DNA from: Glacieibacterium sp965200405
GTDB taxonomy: Bacteria; Pseudomonadota; Alphaproteobacteria; Sphingomonadales; Sphingomonadaceae
Length of the DNA: 64,000 nt
Direction of reading: 5' to 3'
NCBI RefSeq assembly: GCF_965200405.1
Contig: NZ_OZ241356.1
Span: forward strand, 1,054,001 to 1,118,000
The position numbers were made by a program, and so were the translations under genes. Position 1 is the first letter of the stretch, and every line of letters starts with the position of its first letter. Below, one piece after another: positions 37,215 to 45,685 of this stretch. The notes below the pieces were generated by a model. The model was given only the letters and a program-made list of their open reading frames with translations. It had not been told where the DNA came from and searched no databases.

Positions 37215-38518
37215 GCCTCTCCCCGGCACCATTATCCTCCTTGTTCCCGACCGGCGGCGTCAAGCCGAGCCGGGCGCGCTACAAGGTGCTGGCCTTCGTC
37301 GTCGCCGCCTATTTCATCACCTATATCGACCGCGTCCTGCTGTCCGCTTCGGTACCTTCGATCGAGAAGGAGTTCGGCTTCACGACGATCACGATGGGCT
37401 GGGTGCTGTTCTCGTACCAGATCGCCTATGCCGCCTTCCAGATTCCGGGCGGCTGGCTCGGCGACCGCATCGGGCCGCGCCTGGCGATGACCGGCGTGGT
37501 GATCTGGTGGTCGACCTTCACTGCGCTGACCTCGTTCACCTGGAGCGCCACCTCGATGGCGATCTGCCTGTTCCTGATCGGCATGGGCGAGGCGGGCGCC
37601 TTCCCGATCGCCAACCGCGCCCTGTCGCGCTGGATGCTACCCGCCGAGCGCGGCATGTCACAGGGCGTCACCCACGCCGGTTCACGGCTCGGCGGCGCGC
37701 TGACCCCGGTGATGGTGGTCGCGCTGATCGCCATGTACAGCTGGCGGGCACCGTTCCTGATCTTCGCGGTGGTCGGCATCGTCTGGGCCGTGCTGTGGTA
37801 CCGCTTCTATCGCAACACACCGTACGAGCATGCCTCGGTCAACGAGGGCGAGCGCGAGATCATCACCGCGGCACTCGGGACCTTCGCCAAGGGTCGTCGC
37901 AAGGTGCCGTGGGGCCAGATCCTGCGCAATCCGCAGACCTGGCTGCTGTCGGGCATGTACTTCTGCTACGGCTATGACATCGGCGTCTTCCTCAGCTGGT
38001 TTCCGAAATACCTCAACGCGGCGCGCGGCCTCGACCTGCAGCAGATGGGCATTTACGCCAGCCTGCCGCTGCTCGCGGGGCTGTTCGGCGACATCCTCGG
38101 CGGCCTGACCTCGGACCTGCTGCTCAAGCGCACCGGAAATCTGAAGTTCTCGCGTCGCATCGTCTCGGTCGTCGGCTTCACGCTGGCCGGCATCGCGGTA
38201 ACGCTGGCGGCCTCGGCGGCAGACCCGATGGTCAGCATCGCCTGGTTCTGCGTCGCGGTGTTCGGGCTGGAACTGACGGTCGGCGTGTCATGGGCCGTGA
38301 CCCTCGACATCGGCGGCGAGTTCGCCGGCTCGGTGTCGGCGGTGATGAACACGCTGGGCAACGTCGGCGCGGCGATCGCCATCGCGCTGACCGCCTATGT
38401 CGTCTCGGTCAGCGGCTGGGGGGCGGCATTCGGGATCATCGCCGGCCTGGCACTGGTCGCGGCGATGCTGTGCTTCACCATCGATGCGTCGCGGCGACTG
38501 TACAAGATCGATAGCTGA
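37211..38518 (+). CDS. MFS transporter, anion:cation symporter-like
   Basis: 435 residues with about 12 membrane helices. FITYIDRVLLSASVPSIEKEFG in helix 1, GWLGDRIGPRLAM in the loop between helices 2 and 3 (MFS signature), GMGEAGAFPIANRALSRWMLPAERG in helix 4-5: these are typical of the ACS family that carries glucarate, galactonate, phthalate and similar carboxylates. GTG start within GTGA of the amidohydrolase gene, AAGG upstream. A strong terminator follows 26 bases after the stop. Confidence 0.88.
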   Translation: MSLSPAPLSSLFPTGGVKPSRARYKVLAFVVAAYFITYIDRVLLSASVPSIEKEFGFTTITMGWVLFSYQIAYAAFQIPGGWLGDRIGPRLAMTGVVIWWSTFTALTSFTWSATSMAICLFLIGMGEAGAFPIANRALSRWMLPAERGMSQGVTHAGSRLGGALTPVMVVALIAMYSWRAPFLIFAVVGIVWAVLWYRFYRNTPYEHASVNEGEREIITAALGTFAKGRRKVPWGQILRNPQTWLLSGMYFCYGYDIGVFLSWFPKYLNAARGLDLQQMGIYASLPLLAGLFGDILGGLTSDLLLKRTGNLKFSRRIVSVVGFTLAGIAVTLAASAADPMVSIAWFCVAVFGLELTVGVSWAVTLDIGGEFAGSVSAVMNTLGNVGAAIAIALTAYVVSVSGWGAAFGIIAGLALVAAMLCFTIDASRRLYKIDS

Positions 38519-38544
38519 GCTTCGCGGCTGGGCGACCGGCAAAT

Positions 38545-38583
38545 AAAAGGGGCGGTGGCTGCGCAGCCACCGCCCCTTTTTTT
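38545..38583. terminator. Bidirectional Rho-independent terminator
   Basis: AAAA then GGGGCGGTGGCTGC and its perfect inverse GCAGCCACCGCCCC followed by seven Ts. Flanking A and T runs make it usable in both directions; it sits between the converging MFS and crotonase genes. Confidence 0.93.
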
Positions 38584-38601
38584 CGTCCGCTGTCCGTGGC
38601 G

Positions 38602-39384
38602 TCAGTCGCCGGTCCAGGTCGGCGTCGTCTTGGTCTTGGCCAGGAAGTTGGCGACGCCGCGGTGGAAGTCGGCGCTGCCATAGACCGCTTCGATCAGCGG
38701 TTCGATGTTCGGCAGATTGCCAAAGGTCAGCCGGCGGGCGGCTTCCTTGGTCGTCCGCGTCGTCAGCGGGGCGTTCTCCGCGGCGCGCTGGCACAGTTCG
38801 GCGGCAACGGCGTCGATCTCCTCGGCCGTCACGACCTTGAGCAGGAAGCCGTTGGCCAGCATTTCGGGCGCAGCGATCATTTCGCCGAGCAGGACCATGC
38901 GCTTGGCGGTCTGCACGCCGATCGCGCCAGCAATGCGCGCGGTGCTGCTGATCGACAGGCAATTGCCCAGCGTCCGCCCGATCGGCGAGCCGAAGCGCGA
39001 GTTCGGCGTGGCGATGCGGAAGTCGCAGGCCGAGGAGATGTTGAGCCCGCCGCCGACCGCCCAGCCTTCGACGATGGCGATCGTCGTCATCGGCAAGGCG
39101 TCGATCGAGGCCATGCAGGTGTCGATCTCGCGCTCGTACTCGAGGCCGTCGTCACCGGTTTTGAAGTCGGCGAAACCGCTGATGTCGGTGCCCGAGATGA
39201 ACGCCTTGCCGCCGACGCCGCGGAAAGTGACGACACGAACGCTTCGGTCGACCGCAAACCCCTCGCAGGCGTCGCGCAGGTCGAGCCACATCTGGTGGGT
39301 CAGCGCGTTATGCGCCGCCGGGTTGCTGAAGATGACGCGGGCGATCGGCCCGTCGCGCTCGACGATCAGCTGTGGGCCGCTCAT
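38602..39384 (-). CDS. Crotonase-fold protein lacking both hydratase glutamates
   Basis: 260 residues of the enoyl-CoA hydratase/isomerase superfamily. Oxyanion-hole segments are intact (GGKAFISGTDISGF; EGWAVGGGLNISSACDF). The two Glu residues that perform hydration in rat-type hydratase are replaced: the first by Asn in GGGLNI, the second, exactly 20 residues on, by Ile in FGSPIGRTLG. A simple enoyl-CoA hydratase role is therefore unlikely; isomerase, decarboxylase or thioesterase-like chemistry is possible. Four-base overlap with the CoA-transferase gene upstream implies the CoA thioester is made by that partner. Confidence 0.85.
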   Translation of the reverse strand: MSGPQLIVERDGPIARVIFSNPAAHNALTHQMWLDLRDACEGFAVDRSVRVVTFRGVGGKAFISGTDISGFADFKTGDDGLEYEREIDTCMASIDALPMTTIAIVEGWAVGGGLNISSACDFRIATPNSRFGSPIGRTLGNCLSISSTARIAGAIGVQTAKRMVLLGEMIAAPEMLANGFLLKVVTAEEIDAVAAELCQRAAENAPLTTRTTKEAARRLTFGNLPNIEPLIEAVYGSADFHRGVANFLAKTKTTPTWTGD

Positions 39385-40550
39385 TCTGCCAGGAACCCCT
39401 TGTCGATCAGCTCGCGCCGGATTTCGTCGGCGTGCTCGTTGAGGAGCGGCGGCGGCAGGCGGATTTCCTGCGGCGTGCCGCTCATCTTCACCGGGAAGCC
39501 GAGGGCGCGGAAGCTGCCCTCGACCGGATGCGGCACGTCGAGCACCATGTTGCGCGCCACTGCCTGCTCGCTCGACAACGCCTCGCCATAGTCGAGGATA
39601 GGCGCGGCCGGGACGCCGGCGGCGAGCAGCGCGTCGATCCACTCCTGCTTGGTGCGGGTGATGAAGGTCGGCGCGAGGTCCTGGATCAGTTCCAGCCGGT
39701 TGGCGACGCGGGCGGCGTTGGTCGAATAGCGTGGATCGTCCTGGAGTTCGCGGCGATCGAGGACACCGATAAATGTGCTCCACAGGCCCTGGTTGGCCGC
39801 GCCGATGACGAACCAGCCGTCCGACGCCGCGACCGCCTGGTACGGCGCCGACATGCGGTTGGCCGAACCGATCGGGGTCGGCGACTTGCCGGTGCCCCAG
39901 AACTCGGTGCTTTCCCAGATCGACAGGCCGAGCGCGGCTTCGAGTAGCGAGGCGTCAACGTACTGGCCCTCGCCGCTCTTGTCGCGACCGATGATGGCGC
40001 TGAGGATGCCGTAGACCGAGAACAGACCGGCGCCGAGGTCGGCGACCGCGATCGAATTCTTGGCAGGCTCCATGCCCGGAAAGCCGTTCGAGCTCAGCAC
40101 GCCCGACATCGCTTGGGCGATCAGGTCGAAGCCCGGCCGCTGCGACCACGGCCCCGTCTGTCCGAACCCGGAGATGCTGGCATAGACCAGCCGCGGATTA
40201 ATCGCCTTGAGCGTCTCGTAACCCATGCCGAGGCGGTCGGCGACGCCGGGGCGGGCGTTCTCGACGACGACATCGGCGGTCTTGACCAGCGCATACAGCA
40301 CATCGCGATCGGCCGGCGACTTGAGGTCCAGCGCGATGCTGCGCTTGTTGCGGTTGAGCGCCAGGAAGCCCGGGCTGTCCTCGCCCTTGAGGCGAAAGCC
40401 CATCGAGTGGCGCGTCGAATCACCCAGCTTGGGCGGCTCGACCTTGATCACGTCGGCGCCCATGTCGGCGAGCAGCATGCAGCAGAACGGCCCGGCCATG
40501 ACCTGGGAGATGTCGAGGACGCGGATGCCCGCCAGCGGTAGATTGCTCAT
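39381..40550 (-). CDS. CaiB/BaiF-type (family III) CoA transferase
   Basis: 389 residues. Family III motifs: GIRVLDISQVMAGPFCCMLLADMGADVIKVEPP, FLALNRNKRSIALDLKS, VVENARPGVADRLGMGYE, and the catalytic Asp in NSIAVADLGAGLFSVYGI. It moves CoA between carboxylates. First gene of a two-gene operon with the crotonase. The GntR-type palindrome at 40636-40652 lies 86 bases upstream of the start, between it and the divergent regulator. Confidence 0.92.
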   Translation of the reverse strand: MSNLPLAGIRVLDISQVMAGPFCCMLLADMGADVIKVEPPKLGDSTRHSMGFRLKGEDSPGFLALNRNKRSIALDLKSPADRDVLYALVKTADVVVENARPGVADRLGMGYETLKAINPRLVYASISGFGQTGPWSQRPGFDLIAQAMSGVLSSNGFPGMEPAKNSIAVADLGAGLFSVYGILSAIIGRDKSGEGQYVDASLLEAALGLSIWESTEFWGTGKSPTPIGSANRMSAPYQAVAASDGWFVIGAANQGLWSTFIGVLDRRELQDDPRYSTNAARVANRLELIQDLAPTFITRTKQEWIDALLAAGVPAAPILDYGEALSSEQAVARNMVLDVPHPVEGSFRALGFPVKMSGTPQEIRLPPPLLNEHADEIRRELIDKGFLAE

Positions 40551-40635
40551 GCGATTGCTGCCTCATGCTGGGCGCTGGGACCCTCGGTCGAGCGTAGCTG
40601 CAATGTCGGCGCCATGATGATCCCCAAGTACCGTA

Positions 40636-40652
40636 ATCATATTGTATATGAT
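40636..40652. promoter_or_regulatory. GntR-type operator, site 2 (perfect palindrome)
   Basis: ATCATAT-TGT-ATATGAT, a perfect palindrome with a 3-base spacer and the best copy of the island motif. It lies in the 244-base region between the divergent CoA-transferase and GntR genes. Size and symmetry suit a dimeric winged-helix repressor. Confidence 0.6.
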
Positions 40653-40745
40653 TTTGCTGGTAGCACCGGCGTCGGCAAAGGACAACGAAACCCGTGTCGA
40701 TCCTGCGCCACCTTGACATCATTTGTCCGTCAGATTGACCCCTAG

Positions 40746-40762
40746 ATCATATACTATAGAAG
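40746..40762 (+). promoter_or_regulatory. GntR-type operator, site 3
   Basis: ATCATAT-ACT-ATAGAAG: the left half matches the consensus, the right half is degenerate. It ends 32 bases before the ATG of the GntR gene at 40795, where it could mediate autoregulation. Confidence 0.4.
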
Positions 40763-40794
40763 CTGGATCGTAGTTTTCGTGAGCGGGCAGACCA

Positions 40795-41571
40795 ATGGAC
40801 GAGATACCCGCGACGCAGGCGCCAACCGTGACGGGCTATACCTCGGGTCGCCCGCCGCCGGTGCCGACCTTGGTCGAATGGGCGCACGAGCATCTGCTGT
40901 CGATGCTGGTGTCGATGGAGATCGCGCCCGGCACGCGCATCGGCATCGACTCGGTGGCCCGCAAGCTCGGCATCTCGCAGACGCCGATCCGCGAGGCGCT
41001 GAGCCGGCTGGAGGCCGAGAACCTCGTCATCAAGATCCCCAACGTCGGCTATCATGCCAGTCCGCAGATGACCCCGGCCGAGGTCAATGACCTGTACGTC
41101 CTGCGCCTGCTGATCGAGCCCTATGCCGCCGCGCGTGCCGCTGAATCGATGAGCGAGGAGGTCCTGGCCAGCCTCGCGATGATGGAGGAGGAGACGGCGC
41201 GCATCCAGTCGGAGAGCGGCGTCGCCTATGCCCGCTTTGCCGAGGCGGATGCCATCCTCCACAGCCTGGTCGCGACCGGCAGCGGCAATTCGCTGATCGC
41301 CGAGACGATCGAGCGGCTGCACATGCACCTGCATATCTTCCGTTTCCTGTTCAACACCAACGCGCCGCAGGAAGCCGCCGAGGAGCACGCCAAGATCCTC
41401 CAGGCGCTGCTCGCCCGCGACCCGGTGGCCGCAGAAGCGGCGATGCGGACCCATCTCGAACGGTCGCAGGTTCGCATCGAACGCGCTTCCACCCGCATCA
41501 CGCCACGCGTCTCGCGTGACCCGCGGGCGCGGATGCCGGAAAGCCGTCGCGCCACCAAATCCAGGCGCTGA
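40795..41571 (+). CDS. GntR-family regulator, FCD type
   Basis: 258 residues. Winged helix-turn-helix at about residues 30-95 (GTRIGIDSVARKLGISQTPIREALSRLEAENLV). C-terminal FCD effector domain: DLYVLRLLIEPYAA, ADAILHSLVATGSGNSLIAETIERL and EEHAKILQALLARDPVAAEAAMRTHLERS, where the His and Asp/Glu residues form the usual metal/carboxylate pocket. Likely represses the island genes in response to a carboxylate. Divergent from the CoA transferase, 70 bases upstream of the FAH-family gene. Confidence 0.92.
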   Translation: MDEIPATQAPTVTGYTSGRPPPVPTLVEWAHEHLLSMLVSMEIAPGTRIGIDSVARKLGISQTPIREALSRLEAENLVIKIPNVGYHASPQMTPAEVNDLYVLRLLIEPYAAARAAESMSEEVLASLAMMEEETARIQSESGVAYARFAEADAILHSLVATGSGNSLIAETIERLHMHLHIFRFLFNTNAPQEAAEEHAKILQALLARDPVAAEAAMRTHLERSQVRIERASTRITPRVSRDPRARMPESRRATKSRR

Positions 41572-41641
41572 TCCATGATCGCAGGACGGGCGAGCCCATC
41601 ACTGGGTCCGCGCCGTTGACTGCCCAGCAAAGGAATATCCG

Positions 41642-42784
41642 ATGAATGACCTGCTGACGCTGGCATCGATGCCGGGCGGCGACTGGAAGGCCGGACGCTA
41701 CCTGGGCCGCATCGACAATGGCGCGGGCCCGATCCCGGTGCTGGTCGCCGGCGGCATCGTCTACGACATGTCGCGTGTCGCGCCGACGGTGTCCGAGCTG
41801 GTGCGGCTGCGCGCCTATGAGGGCGGCACGGCGCTGGGCGATCTGGAGTCACTGGGCCTGACCGTCGGCGGTGACGGCGGCTGGCGCATCCTGAGCCCGG
41901 TCGACCTGCAATGCGTCAAGGCCGCGGGCGTCACCTTTGCGGTGTCGGCGATCGAGCGGGTCATCGAGGAGCGGGCTCGCGGCGATGCCGATGCTGCGCT
42001 GGCCGTCCGCACCGGGCTGGAGTCACGGATCAGCGGCGACATCCGCATGGTCAGCCCGGGCTCCGACGAAGCCGCAAAGCTCAAGCAGGCGCTGATCGAC
42101 GAGGGCATGTGGTCGCAATATCTGGAAGTGGCGATCGGCCCCGATGCCGAGATCTTCACCAAGGCACCGGTGCTGTCGACGATCGGCTGGGGCGCCGACA
42201 TCGGCATCCGGTCGGACTCGACCTGGAACAACCCGGAGCCCGAGATCGTCATCGTCGCCGACCCCGATGGTGTCCCGGTCGGCGCGACGCTCGGCAACGA
42301 CGTCAACCTGCGCGATTTCGAGGGCCGGTCGGCACTGCTGCTCGGCAAGGCCAAGGACAATAACGCATCGTGCGGGATCGGCCCGTTCATCCGGCTGTTC
42401 GACGACAGCTACACGATGGACGACGTCCGCAGCGCCGTGGTCGACTTGCTGATCGAGGGGGAGGACGGCTACCAGCTGACCGGCGCCAGTTCGATGGACC
42501 AGATCAGCCGCGACCCGGAGGAGCTCGTCCGCCAGGCGATGAGCGAGCATCAGTATCCGGACGGCTTCGTGCTGTTCCTCGGCACGCTGTTCGCACCGGT
42601 CCAGGACCGCGACGTGCCGGGCCGTGGCTTCACGCACAAGGTCGGCGATACGGTGACGATCTCGAGCCCCAAGCTGGGGCGGCTGGTCAACCGGGTAACG
42701 ACGTCGAAGGTCGCGCCGCCGTGGACGACCGGAATCGCCGGGCTGATGCGCAACCTCGCCGGACGCGGGCTGCTGTCGAACTGA
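41642..42784 (+). CDS. FAH-superfamily hydrolase/dehydratase, XylX-like
   Basis: 380 residues. The FAH fold is shown by FTKAPVLSTIGWGADIGI, NPEPEIVIVADPDG, GATLGNDVNLRDFEGRSALLLGKAKDNNASCGIGPF and FTHKVGDTVTISSPKLG. The acidic metal ligands (E in PEPEI, D in GNDVN) are present. Length and segments such as DLQCVKAAGVTFAVSAIERVIEERARG resemble, from memory, the Caulobacter XylX protein that dehydrates 2-keto-3-deoxyxylonate to alpha-ketoglutarate semialdehyde. Paired with a semialdehyde dehydrogenase converging from the other strand, it may act on a 2-keto-3-deoxy acid. Confidence 0.8.
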   Translation: MNDLLTLASMPGGDWKAGRYLGRIDNGAGPIPVLVAGGIVYDMSRVAPTVSELVRLRAYEGGTALGDLESLGLTVGGDGGWRILSPVDLQCVKAAGVTFAVSAIERVIEERARGDADAALAVRTGLESRISGDIRMVSPGSDEAAKLKQALIDEGMWSQYLEVAIGPDAEIFTKAPVLSTIGWGADIGIRSDSTWNNPEPEIVIVADPDGVPVGATLGNDVNLRDFEGRSALLLGKAKDNNASCGIGPFIRLFDDSYTMDDVRSAVVDLLIEGEDGYQLTGASSMDQISRDPEELVRQAMSEHQYPDGFVLFLGTLFAPVQDRDVPGRGFTHKVGDTVTISSPKLGRLVNRVTTSKVAPPWTTGIAGLMRNLAGRGLLSN

Positions 42785-42832
42785 TCGGAAAGTCGGGCTC
42801 GCCGCCGGTCGATGGGACCGGCGGCGGCGCGA

Positions 42833-44308
42833 TTACCAGCTGGCGGCGATGTACTGCATCTCGGTGAATTCGAGCATGCCGTGATGGCCACCCTCGCGAC
42901 CGATGCCGCTCTGCTTGACGCCGCCGAACGGCGCTGCGGGATCGGAAACCAAGCCTCGGTTGAGGCCGACCATGCCGCACTCCAGCCGGCTCGACAGCTG
43001 CAGGCCGGCGCGGAAATCCTGGGTGTAGACGTAGCTGGCGAGGCCATATTCGGTGTCGTTGGCAAGGGCGACGACCTCGTCGATGGTGTCGAACACGGTG
43101 ACCGCCGCGACCGGGCCAAAGACCTCCTCGGCATTGATCGAACTGCCGGCAACGACGCCGGTCATGACCGTCGGCTCGTAAAAATAGCCGGGGCGGTCGG
43201 GGCGCTTGCCGCCGACGACGATCTTAGCGCCGCGCTGGACGGCGTCACCGACCAGGCTTTCGATCTTGGCGACGGCCTTTTCGTTGATCATCGGGCCGCA
43301 CTGCGTATCCGCCAGCGCACCATTGTCGAGGCGGACGGCGCGCATGCGCTCAGACAGCTTGGCGACGAAGGCGTCATGGATGCCGCGCTGGATGTAGAAG
43401 CGGTTGGCAGCCGTGCAGGCTTCGCCGCCGTTGCGCATCTTGGCGATCATCGCGCCCTCGATCGCAGCATCCAGGTCGGCATCGTCGAGCACGATGAAGG
43501 CGGCGTTGCCACCCAGTTCCATCGAGCAGTTGACAATGTTGTCGGCAGCCTCGCGGAGCAGGATACGGCCGACCTGGGTCGAACCGGTGAACGACAGCTT
43601 CCGGACGCGCGGGTCGTGCAGGATCTTGGAGACGATGTCGCCCGCCGAGCGCGGCGTGATGATGTTGACGACGCCGTCGGGAACCCCGGCCTCGGCCATG
43701 ATCGCGGCAATCGCCAGGGCGGTCAGCGGCGTCTCGATCGCGGGCTTCAGGATGACGGTGCAACCCGCCGCCAGCGCCGGTCCGATCTTGCGGGTCGCCA
43801 TCGCGGCAGGGAAATTCCACGGCGTCACCAGCAGTGAAATGCCGACCGGCTGGTGCTGGACGATCATGTGGTTGGCACCGGCGGGCGCACGACCGAATTC
43901 GCCGAGCAGGCGGACCGCCTCCTCGCCGTACCAACGGTAGAATTCGGCGGCGTACATCACTTCGCCCTTGGCGTCGGACAGCGCCTTGCCGTTCTCCATC
44001 GAGATCAGCAGCGCCAGCGCGTCGGCGCGCTCGACCATGATCTCATAGGTGCGGCGCAGGATCTCGGCACGAGCGCGGGGCGGTGTCGCTGCCCATGCCG
44101 GAGCCGCAGCCTGGGCCGCGTCGATTGCCGCCATCGCATCCGCCTCGGTCGCGTCGGCGATGGTGGCGAGCAGCTTGCCGGTCGATGGGTCGATGACGTC
44201 GATACGCTCGCCGTTCGAGCCGTCGCGCCATTGGCCGCCGATGAACAGCCCGAGCTGAAGGTTGGGGATCGGCAGCGCGGCGGCGAGGCTTTGGTCGGCG
44301 TTGGTCAT
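42833..44308 (-). CDS. NAD(P)-dependent (succinate-)semialdehyde dehydrogenase
   Basis: 491-residue ALDH of the GabD/SSADH type. LLVTPWNFPAAMATRKIGPALAAGC carries the catalytic Asn; KLSFTGSTQVGR is the cofactor loop; the general base is Glu in SMELGGNAAFIV and the nucleophile is Cys in GGEACTAANRF. EEVFGPVAAV and GLNRGLVSDPAAPFGGVKQSGIGREGG are typical of succinate/alpha-ketoglutarate semialdehyde dehydrogenases. Twelve bases downstream of the Fe-type alcohol dehydrogenase, so the pair can take a primary alcohol through its aldehyde to the acid. Confidence 0.92.
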   Translation of the reverse strand: MTNADQSLAAALPIPNLQLGLFIGGQWRDGSNGERIDVIDPSTGKLLATIADATEADAMAAIDAAQAAAPAWAATPPRARAEILRRTYEIMVERADALALLISMENGKALSDAKGEVMYAAEFYRWYGEEAVRLLGEFGRAPAGANHMIVQHQPVGISLLVTPWNFPAAMATRKIGPALAAGCTVILKPAIETPLTALAIAAIMAEAGVPDGVVNIITPRSAGDIVSKILHDPRVRKLSFTGSTQVGRILLREAADNIVNCSMELGGNAAFIVLDDADLDAAIEGAMIAKMRNGGEACTAANRFYIQRGIHDAFVAKLSERMRAVRLDNGALADTQCGPMINEKAVAKIESLVGDAVQRGAKIVVGGKRPDRPGYFYEPTVMTGVVAGSSINAEEVFGPVAAVTVFDTIDEVVALANDTEYGLASYVYTQDFRAGLQLSSRLECGMVGLNRGLVSDPAAPFGGVKQSGIGREGGHHGMLEFTEMQYIAASW

Positions 44309-44320
44309 TTTGATCCTCGA

Positions 44321-45550
44321 TCAGCCGGCAAGGGCGGCACGGTTTCCGCTGAAGGCGGACTGTGAGATGGCAATCAACGCGTCGACGGTCAACGTCCGCG
44401 GATTGTTATTGATCAGCCGGGCCGCGCCAAAGGCCTGTTCGGCGGCCCAGTCGATCCTGTCCTCGGGCATCTTCAGGTCGGCTAGGGTGCGCGGAATATT
44501 GACCGAGTCGAACAGCGCGGCGAGCGCATCGATCGCCTTGTCCGCGAGGATTTCGTCGCTGTCCGCTGCATCGCCGGCCGACATGGCGCGGGCGATCGCC
44601 GCATAGGCGACCGTGCAGCTGGGGCGGTTGTACTGCATGACGTAAGGCAGCAGCGTCGCGACGCCGAGGCCGTGCGCGCTGTGGGTGATCGCGCCGACCG
44701 GGTACTGCAGGGCGTGGGCAGCAGCGGTGCCGGCGGTGCCGAACGCGATACCGGCCATCAGCGCGGCCATCATCACGTCGCGCCGCGCCTCGGCATCGCT
44801 GCCATCGTCATAGGCGCGCTTCAACGACTTGGTCAGCAGCCGGATCGCGATCAGCGCGAACTCGTCGCTGAGCAGGTTCTTGCCGACGAACACGGTGGAT
44901 TGGCCAAGGCTGGCGGTGATCGGCTTGTGCGCTGCGGTGAATGCTTCGACGGCATGGGTCATGGCGTCGGCCCCGGCGGCGGCGGTGAGGCCGCGTGGGC
45001 AGGTATAGGTGACTTCCGGGTCGCAGATAGCTGCCACCGGGATGAGGTATGCGCTTGAAATACCGACCTTGGTGGCGCGGTCCGGGTCTTCGATGACGGC
45101 GACCGGCGTGACTTCGGAACCGGTGCCGGACGTCGTTGGAACGGCGATCACCGGGATGATCGGGCCGGGCACCTTGAGCTCGCCATAATAGTCGCGGACG
45201 GAGCCGCCGTGGGTCAGCATCAGCGACACCAGCTTGGCCAGGTCCATGCAGCTACCGCCGCCAAGTCCGACGATCACGTCGGGCGCGAAGGCGCGCGCCG
45301 CGGTCACGGCCTGGTCGAGACAGGCATAGGGCAGTTCGGCCTCGGTCTCGGTATAGGCCGAAACCTCAAGGCCGTGCTCAGTCAGGCTGGCGAGCAGTGG
45401 TGCATACCATTCGGCGTTTGCAGCGAGGTAGGCATCGGTGCAGATGAAGACGCGCTTGCCGAAAGGCCGGCAGATTTCGCCAAGTGCAAGGCGCTGGCCT
45501 TCGCCGAAAACGATATTCGCTGGCAGCCGCGAGGTGCCGAAACTCAACAT
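44321..45550 (-). CDS. Iron-containing (type III) alcohol dehydrogenase
   Basis: 409 residues. GLGGGSCMDLAKLV is the nucleotide loop; VPTTSGTGSEVTPVAV the central motif; metal ligands are D and H in GADAMTHAVEAF and H in AAAHALQYPVG and HSAHGLGVATLLP. Related to 4-hydroxybutyrate, lactaldehyde and butanol dehydrogenases; with the downstream SSADH-type enzyme the unit recalls the Fe-ADH plus SSADH pair used for gamma-hydroxybutyrate. Operator site 4 starts four bases upstream of the ATG and covers the ribosome-binding AGGA. Confidence 0.9.
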   Translation of the reverse strand: MLSFGTSRLPANIVFGEGQRLALGEICRPFGKRVFICTDAYLAANAEWYAPLLASLTEHGLEVSAYTETEAELPYACLDQAVTAARAFAPDVIVGLGGGSCMDLAKLVSLMLTHGGSVRDYYGELKVPGPIIPVIAVPTTSGTGSEVTPVAVIEDPDRATKVGISSAYLIPVAAICDPEVTYTCPRGLTAAAGADAMTHAVEAFTAAHKPITASLGQSTVFVGKNLLSDEFALIAIRLLTKSLKRAYDDGSDAEARRDVMMAALMAGIAFGTAGTAAAHALQYPVGAITHSAHGLGVATLLPYVMQYNRPSCTVAYAAIARAMSAGDAADSDEILADKAIDALAALFDSVNIPRTLADLKMPEDRIDWAAEQAFGAARLINNNPRTLTVDALIAISQSAFSGNRAALAG

Positions 45551-45553
45551 GAC

Positions 45554-45570
45554 ATCATATCCTATACGAT
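45554..45570 (-). promoter_or_regulatory. GntR-type operator, site 4
   Basis: ATCATAT-CCT-ATACGAT, one mismatch from the perfect palindrome at 40636. It lies in the 135-base gap between the Fe-ADH gene (minus strand) and the second GntR gene (plus strand), immediately before the ADH start. Confidence 0.55.
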
Positions 45571-45685
45571 CATGGTGCGTGTAAGAGTATCACTTCGGAG
45601 CGTCAATCGCTCTTTCAAGCCCGAAGGACGCGGCTTTGATCTTGCCGCTGCTTGCGGCGGCCGGGGGTTCACCTTAGGGTTAAGC

